From Acanthaster planci (Eukaryota; Echinodermata; Asteroidea; Valvatida; Acanthasteridae), in NCBI RefSeq assembly GCF_001949145.1, contig NW_019091362.1, forward strand, positions 1,928,729-1,950,070: a stretch of 21,342 nt of DNA, given 5' to 3'. The notes below the pieces were generated by a model, which saw only the letters and a program-made list of their open reading frames with translations, did no database searches and was not told the DNA's origin. Shown piece by piece: positions 19,601 to 21,342 of the stretch. The stretch's first letter is position 1, and each line of letters begins with the position of its first letter. Made by a program: the position numbers and the translations under genes.

Positions 19601-20157
19601 TGTTGTAGCCTACTGAATTAAATGGAAGTATTTTCGTCAGAGTGATTCGTTGTAAATCTTACAGAAATTCACTATACTGTCTAGAAACTGACCTTCATTT
19701 TTGGCAGATGTTAGAAATATTGTGCAAGATTTCATCCAAATTAAAAGTATTTTTTTCAGTACAATTTTCGTTTCTTTTTGTTTTAGCTGACCCCTGTTCC
19801 AGCGAACCTTGCCTGAATGGAGGAACGTGCGAGCGTGGACTGGGAGGCAGCTACAGGTGTGGTTGTCCTCCTGGCTATAGTGGATTCAACTGTGACATCG
19901 AGCCAGGTACTTGTGATTTCTGTTTGTTATTGCCAAGCAACAAAGCTTGTTGTCAGGATCATGAGCCTGCTTTTGTCACATTGAGAACCTGAATTTAACT
20001 CAGTGTAAATATTTTTTTCTGAATTTTTGAATTCCAGAGGATCCCTGTAAAAGTGACCCTTGCGGGAACAATGGAATGTGCAAAAAAACTGGGACATTTA
20101 GCTATATGTGCACTTGCACCAATGGCTACAGTGGATTCAACTGCGAAATTGAACCAG
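13600..20157 (+). CDS. Gene 2: secreted Methyltransf_FA x2 plus EGF-repeat protein (3' end outside window)
   Basis: Hand-built model: join 13600-13660, 14080-14265, 14641-14916, 15398-15580, 15993-16268, 16708-16755, 17494-17613, 18042-18071, 18338-18370, 18518-18550, 18695-18814, 19787-19906 and 20038-20157. That is 535 codons with no stop yet. Order: signal peptide (1-20), Methyltransf_FA domain 1 (about 27-174), domain 2 (about 176-327), Pro-rich linker, EGF (about 344-383), Pro/Thr linker from three micro-exons (about 384-415), and EGF 2-4 (about 416-535). All introns are phase 1. Six-cysteine EGFs and the signal peptide place it outside the cell or on its surface. Adhesion or recognition is inferred. 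The final EGF ends in a consensus donor, so further exons, perhaps with a membrane anchor, lie beyond the window. Confidence 0.85.
14080..14265 (+). CDS. Gene 2 exon 2: first half of domain 1
   Basis: Acceptor GCTTTTTAG, donor ATCG|GTAAGT; 186 nt, phase 1 both ends. It reads EVDKTCNIIKETAAINEFVW and then SNVYIALTADYAP. The Cys near the start and the VYIALTA strand match gene 1. Confidence 0.9.
14641..14916 (+). CDS. Gene 2 exon 3: second half of domain 1
   Basis: Acceptor TTTTTCCAG, donor GGAT|GTGAGT; 276 nt, phase 1. It reads VIGGYRNTLSYISKCRDC, NRLNEYWVRYEDRYLKVG and YVGYSTSYLGQGMFTFAF. These are the most typical Methyltransf_FA signatures in the window. Confidence 0.92.
15398..15580 (+). 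CDS. Gene 2 exon 4: first half of domain 2
   Basis: Acceptor CGGCTCTCTCAG; 183 nt, phase 1 both ends. It reads HRYSEVVYWTGDPFCLDWIL, SEFCFQAKAEQGPIYLVLSP and ends AAYEI. The donor ATAG|GTTTGC is weak, but gene 1 splices at the same codon and the next exon joins in frame. Confidence 0.87.
15993..16268 (+). CDS. Gene 2 exon 5: second half of domain 2
   Basis: Acceptor CTCTGTGAAG, donor AAAT|GTAAGT; 276 nt, phase 1, the same length as exon 3. It reads IGESENSKTVVHTVVRGDV, ETPAILNRLAFAEYCITFE and HVGFAGGLIPAAFRFQLEF. Confidence 0.9.
16708..16755 (+). CDS. Gene 2 exon 6: short Pro-rich linker
   Basis: Acceptor ATTATGCAG, donor GAAG|GTACGC; 48 nt, phase 1. It reads QQDIINLPPEPPVGE and joins domain 2 to the first EGF. 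Short but well bounded; the phases on both sides agree. Confidence 0.72.
17494..17613 (+). CDS. Gene 2 exon 7: EGF domain 1
   Basis: Acceptor TCCCTGGACAG, donor GATG|GTAGTT; 120 nt, phase 1. It reads KCRQMPSPCGENGVCYED, FRCECMNNFQGERCD, with six cysteines in EGF spacing. The final donor is modest. Confidence 0.88.
18042..18071 (+). CDS. Gene 2 exon 8: 30-nt linker micro-exon
   Basis: Acceptor TTCTGCCCTTAG, donor GAAG|GTAATT. It reads VPPAGGSDLE and keeps phase 1 on both sides. It is supported by splice signals, phase and Pro/Gly linker composition. There is no gene 1 counterpart to confirm it. Confidence 0.6.
18338..18370 (+). CDS. Gene 2 exon 9: 33-nt Thr/Pro micro-exon, copy 1
   Basis: Acceptor ATTGTTGCAG, donor AAAG|GTATTT. 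It reads ATTRPPTPRPK, phase 1 on both sides. The paralogous exon 180 bp downstream has kept the same frame, splice signals and length, which argues for use. Confidence 0.72.
18518..18550 (+). CDS. Gene 2 exon 10: 33-nt Thr/Pro micro-exon, copy 2
   Basis: Acceptor ATTGTTACAG, donor AGAG|GTATTT. It reads VTTRPPAPRPR. With exon 9 it gives a Thr/Pro/Arg hinge of 22 residues between EGF 1 and EGF 2. The two could be used together or alternatively, since either choice keeps frame. Confidence 0.72.
18695..18814 (+). CDS. Gene 2 exon 11: EGF domain 2
   Basis: Acceptor GATTTTTTCAG, donor ATAC|GTAATG; 120 nt, phase 1. It reads DPCSPTNPCQNEGKCRRDG, YSCECKDGYTGTNCE. All six cysteines are present. Confidence 0.92.
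18815..19786 (+). other. Gene 2 intron 11 (972 bp), no feature recognised
   Basis: AT-rich intron sequence. I see no further EGF exon, RNA gene or clear repeat in it. Open frames on the - strand across 18862-19137 are low-complexity and lack a domain. Confidence 0.6.
19787..19906 (+). CDS. Gene 2 exon 12: EGF domain 3
   Basis: Acceptor TTGTTTTAG, donor CCAG|GTACTT; 120 nt, phase 1. It reads DPCSSEPCLNGGTCERGLGG, YRCGCPPGYSGFNCDIEP. A canonical six-cysteine EGF with the GGTC and GYSGFNC blocks. Confidence 0.95.
20038..20157 (+). CDS. Gene 2 exon 13: EGF domain 4
   Basis: Acceptor TTGAATTCCAG, donor CCAG|GTAACT; 120 nt, phase 1. It reads DPCKSDPCGNNGMCKKTG, YMCTCTNGYSGFNCEIEP. Its 3' end is nearly the same as in exon 12, a sign of recent duplication. 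Confidence 0.94.
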
Positions 20158-21342
20158 GTAACTAATATTCTTGTCAGTCAGTCAGCGCACAGCGTGCTGG
20201 CAAATGAGCCTTATTGGTAATCCTATCAGCCCCGGGAAAACGCTCGAGAGAGAGCACATGTGATTTCGCGAGAGATTTAGCATCCCTTTCAAAACGACAG
20301 GTAAGCCACTTCTTGTTTCATTGGCCAAACATGGCGTGGTGAGTAGCATTTGGACGATTCACACTTTCTATTAAGTCAAACGTTTGGTGGTTTCGGATGA
20401 TTTTTGACGATTTAATATAGAGCAGAACTTACTTCATGATTTATTCAAGAATCGTGGGGCCTTGTTTCATGAAGTGCATATTATACAAATTGGAACTTCC
20501 GTTTGATATAACAAAGTGTTCGCTGCAATGGTAATCGGTATGGTTTTATCACTCCTCAAAGTTAATTGAGGCAAATTTCCGACTCTGACGGGTTGATTTA
20601 GCAAAAGACTAATTCACACGCAGATTCGTACACACGTACAACAATAAGCACTCATAATTACGATCACTTCTTCTTTTATGGCTTCCTCTTATCATAAAAG
20701 TTAAACTTTTCGTTTCCTGAAAAATGAGACAGGCTACGCTTGTAGATACGAGCTTCCTTCATGCATGGCAAGATAGCTGGACTGGTTCTCATGCAGCCGA
20801 CGACTAACACCGTCAAGTTCCTGTAAAGAAAGACTGGGTTCTCAATGGGGGTCCCATTGATTACGCATATCTCTCTTAGCACTTGATTTGCCATTGAGAG
20901 AGAGTTTGGTGAAATAAAAAGGAGCCAATATTTGTTGTTGATTTAACGAAGTATGAACGTGCATAAAGGAAAGATTTTGAGTGCACCTTAGCGTTTCGCA
21001 ACTGTGGGAAAATCCAAAACTCGATTTTTGGACGAAGATATAACATGCCCCTTCTCATCACCCATTTAATTTAAGTTTTCCTGGTCAGGATGTCGATGCA
21101 TTAAACCTGTTTTTATGTGCCCGTTAAAAATACCTATATATTACAGGGAGTAATCAGGGCCCAAATCAATATTTGACAAAATGGATGTTCTAAACCAAAA
21201 ACACAGCTAAAAATTAAAAAAAAAAAGAAAAACTGCCTAAGCAAAGGAAATTGAGAAAGTGAAAAATGTAAATTCAAAACAAATATAAGAAAATTGAAGC
21301 AGAACTCTAAATCCTGCTTTGCGTACAGCATTTGCAAAATAA
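20158..21342 (+). other. Probable intron of gene 2; no exon recognised
   Basis: Exon 13 ends in a donor without a stop, so this stretch is most likely intron leading to exons outside the window. I see no cysteine-rich frame with an acceptor. A - strand open frame at 20676-20894 (72 codons) has no recognised domain. A poly-A run lies near 21215. Confidence 0.55.

Noticed and set aside
20676-20894. 72-codon - strand open frame
   Set aside because: No recognised domain, no splice or promoter support, and it lies in a probable intron of gene 2.
1-21342. CRISPR array, bacterial operon, tRNA or rRNA genes
   Set aside because: No regularly spaced repeats, no prokaryotic gene packing, and no tRNA or rRNA motif found; the spliced genes show a eukaryotic genome.

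Overview
This is a window of animal nuclear DNA, not bacterial. It holds spliced genes with GT-AG introns, AT-rich introns, fold-back mobile elements, microsatellites and extracellular EGF exons. The domain pairing (a Methyltransf_FA / farnesoic acid O-methyltransferase-like domain on secreted proteins, joined to EGF repeats) suggests a marine invertebrate, perhaps a cnidarian or a lancelet-like deuterostome. The species cannot be fixed from sequence alone.

Two paralogous genes lie head to tail on the + strand. I rebuilt both by hand from splice sites, reading frame and mutual alignment. Gene 1 (3365 to about 8083, 8 exons) encodes a signal peptide and two Methyltransf_FA-like domains, about 350 aa in the favoured model. 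Gene 2 (13600 to 20157 and beyond the window, 13 exons seen) has the same signal peptide and domain pair. It continues into an EGF domain, a Pro/Thr linker made of micro-exons, and three more EGF domains, for at least 535 aa. The segment from the start codon to the end of domain 1 is exactly 523 nt of coding sequence in both genes. All gene 2 introns seen are phase 1 and all four EGF exons are exactly 120 nt. Gene 1 carries two extra phase 2 introns inside domain 1.

Between the two genes, on the - strand, is a decayed third copy. It consists of remnants of both exons of domain 2 (8950-9119 and 8545-8750), closer to gene 2 than to gene 1, with a frameshifting deletion and stops. The locus is therefore a small, rearranging tandem family.

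The rest is non-coding. The region 1-3364 holds a fold-back element (about 185-455) and a perfect 54-bp inverted repeat (618-734). Gene 1 introns hold two more inverted-repeat elements (6010-6210 and 6838-6991). The intergenic stretch also has an imperfect inverted repeat (9747-9851) and an AT-rich tract ending in an AAAT microsatellite that resembles a retrotransposon tail. The last 1.2 kb is probably intron of gene 2, with no exon recognised.

Functionally, both proteins look secreted. The Methyltransf_FA name is historical: no SAM-binding methyltransferase motif is visible, and a role in extracellular recognition or adhesion is more likely for the EGF-bearing copy. That role is inference.
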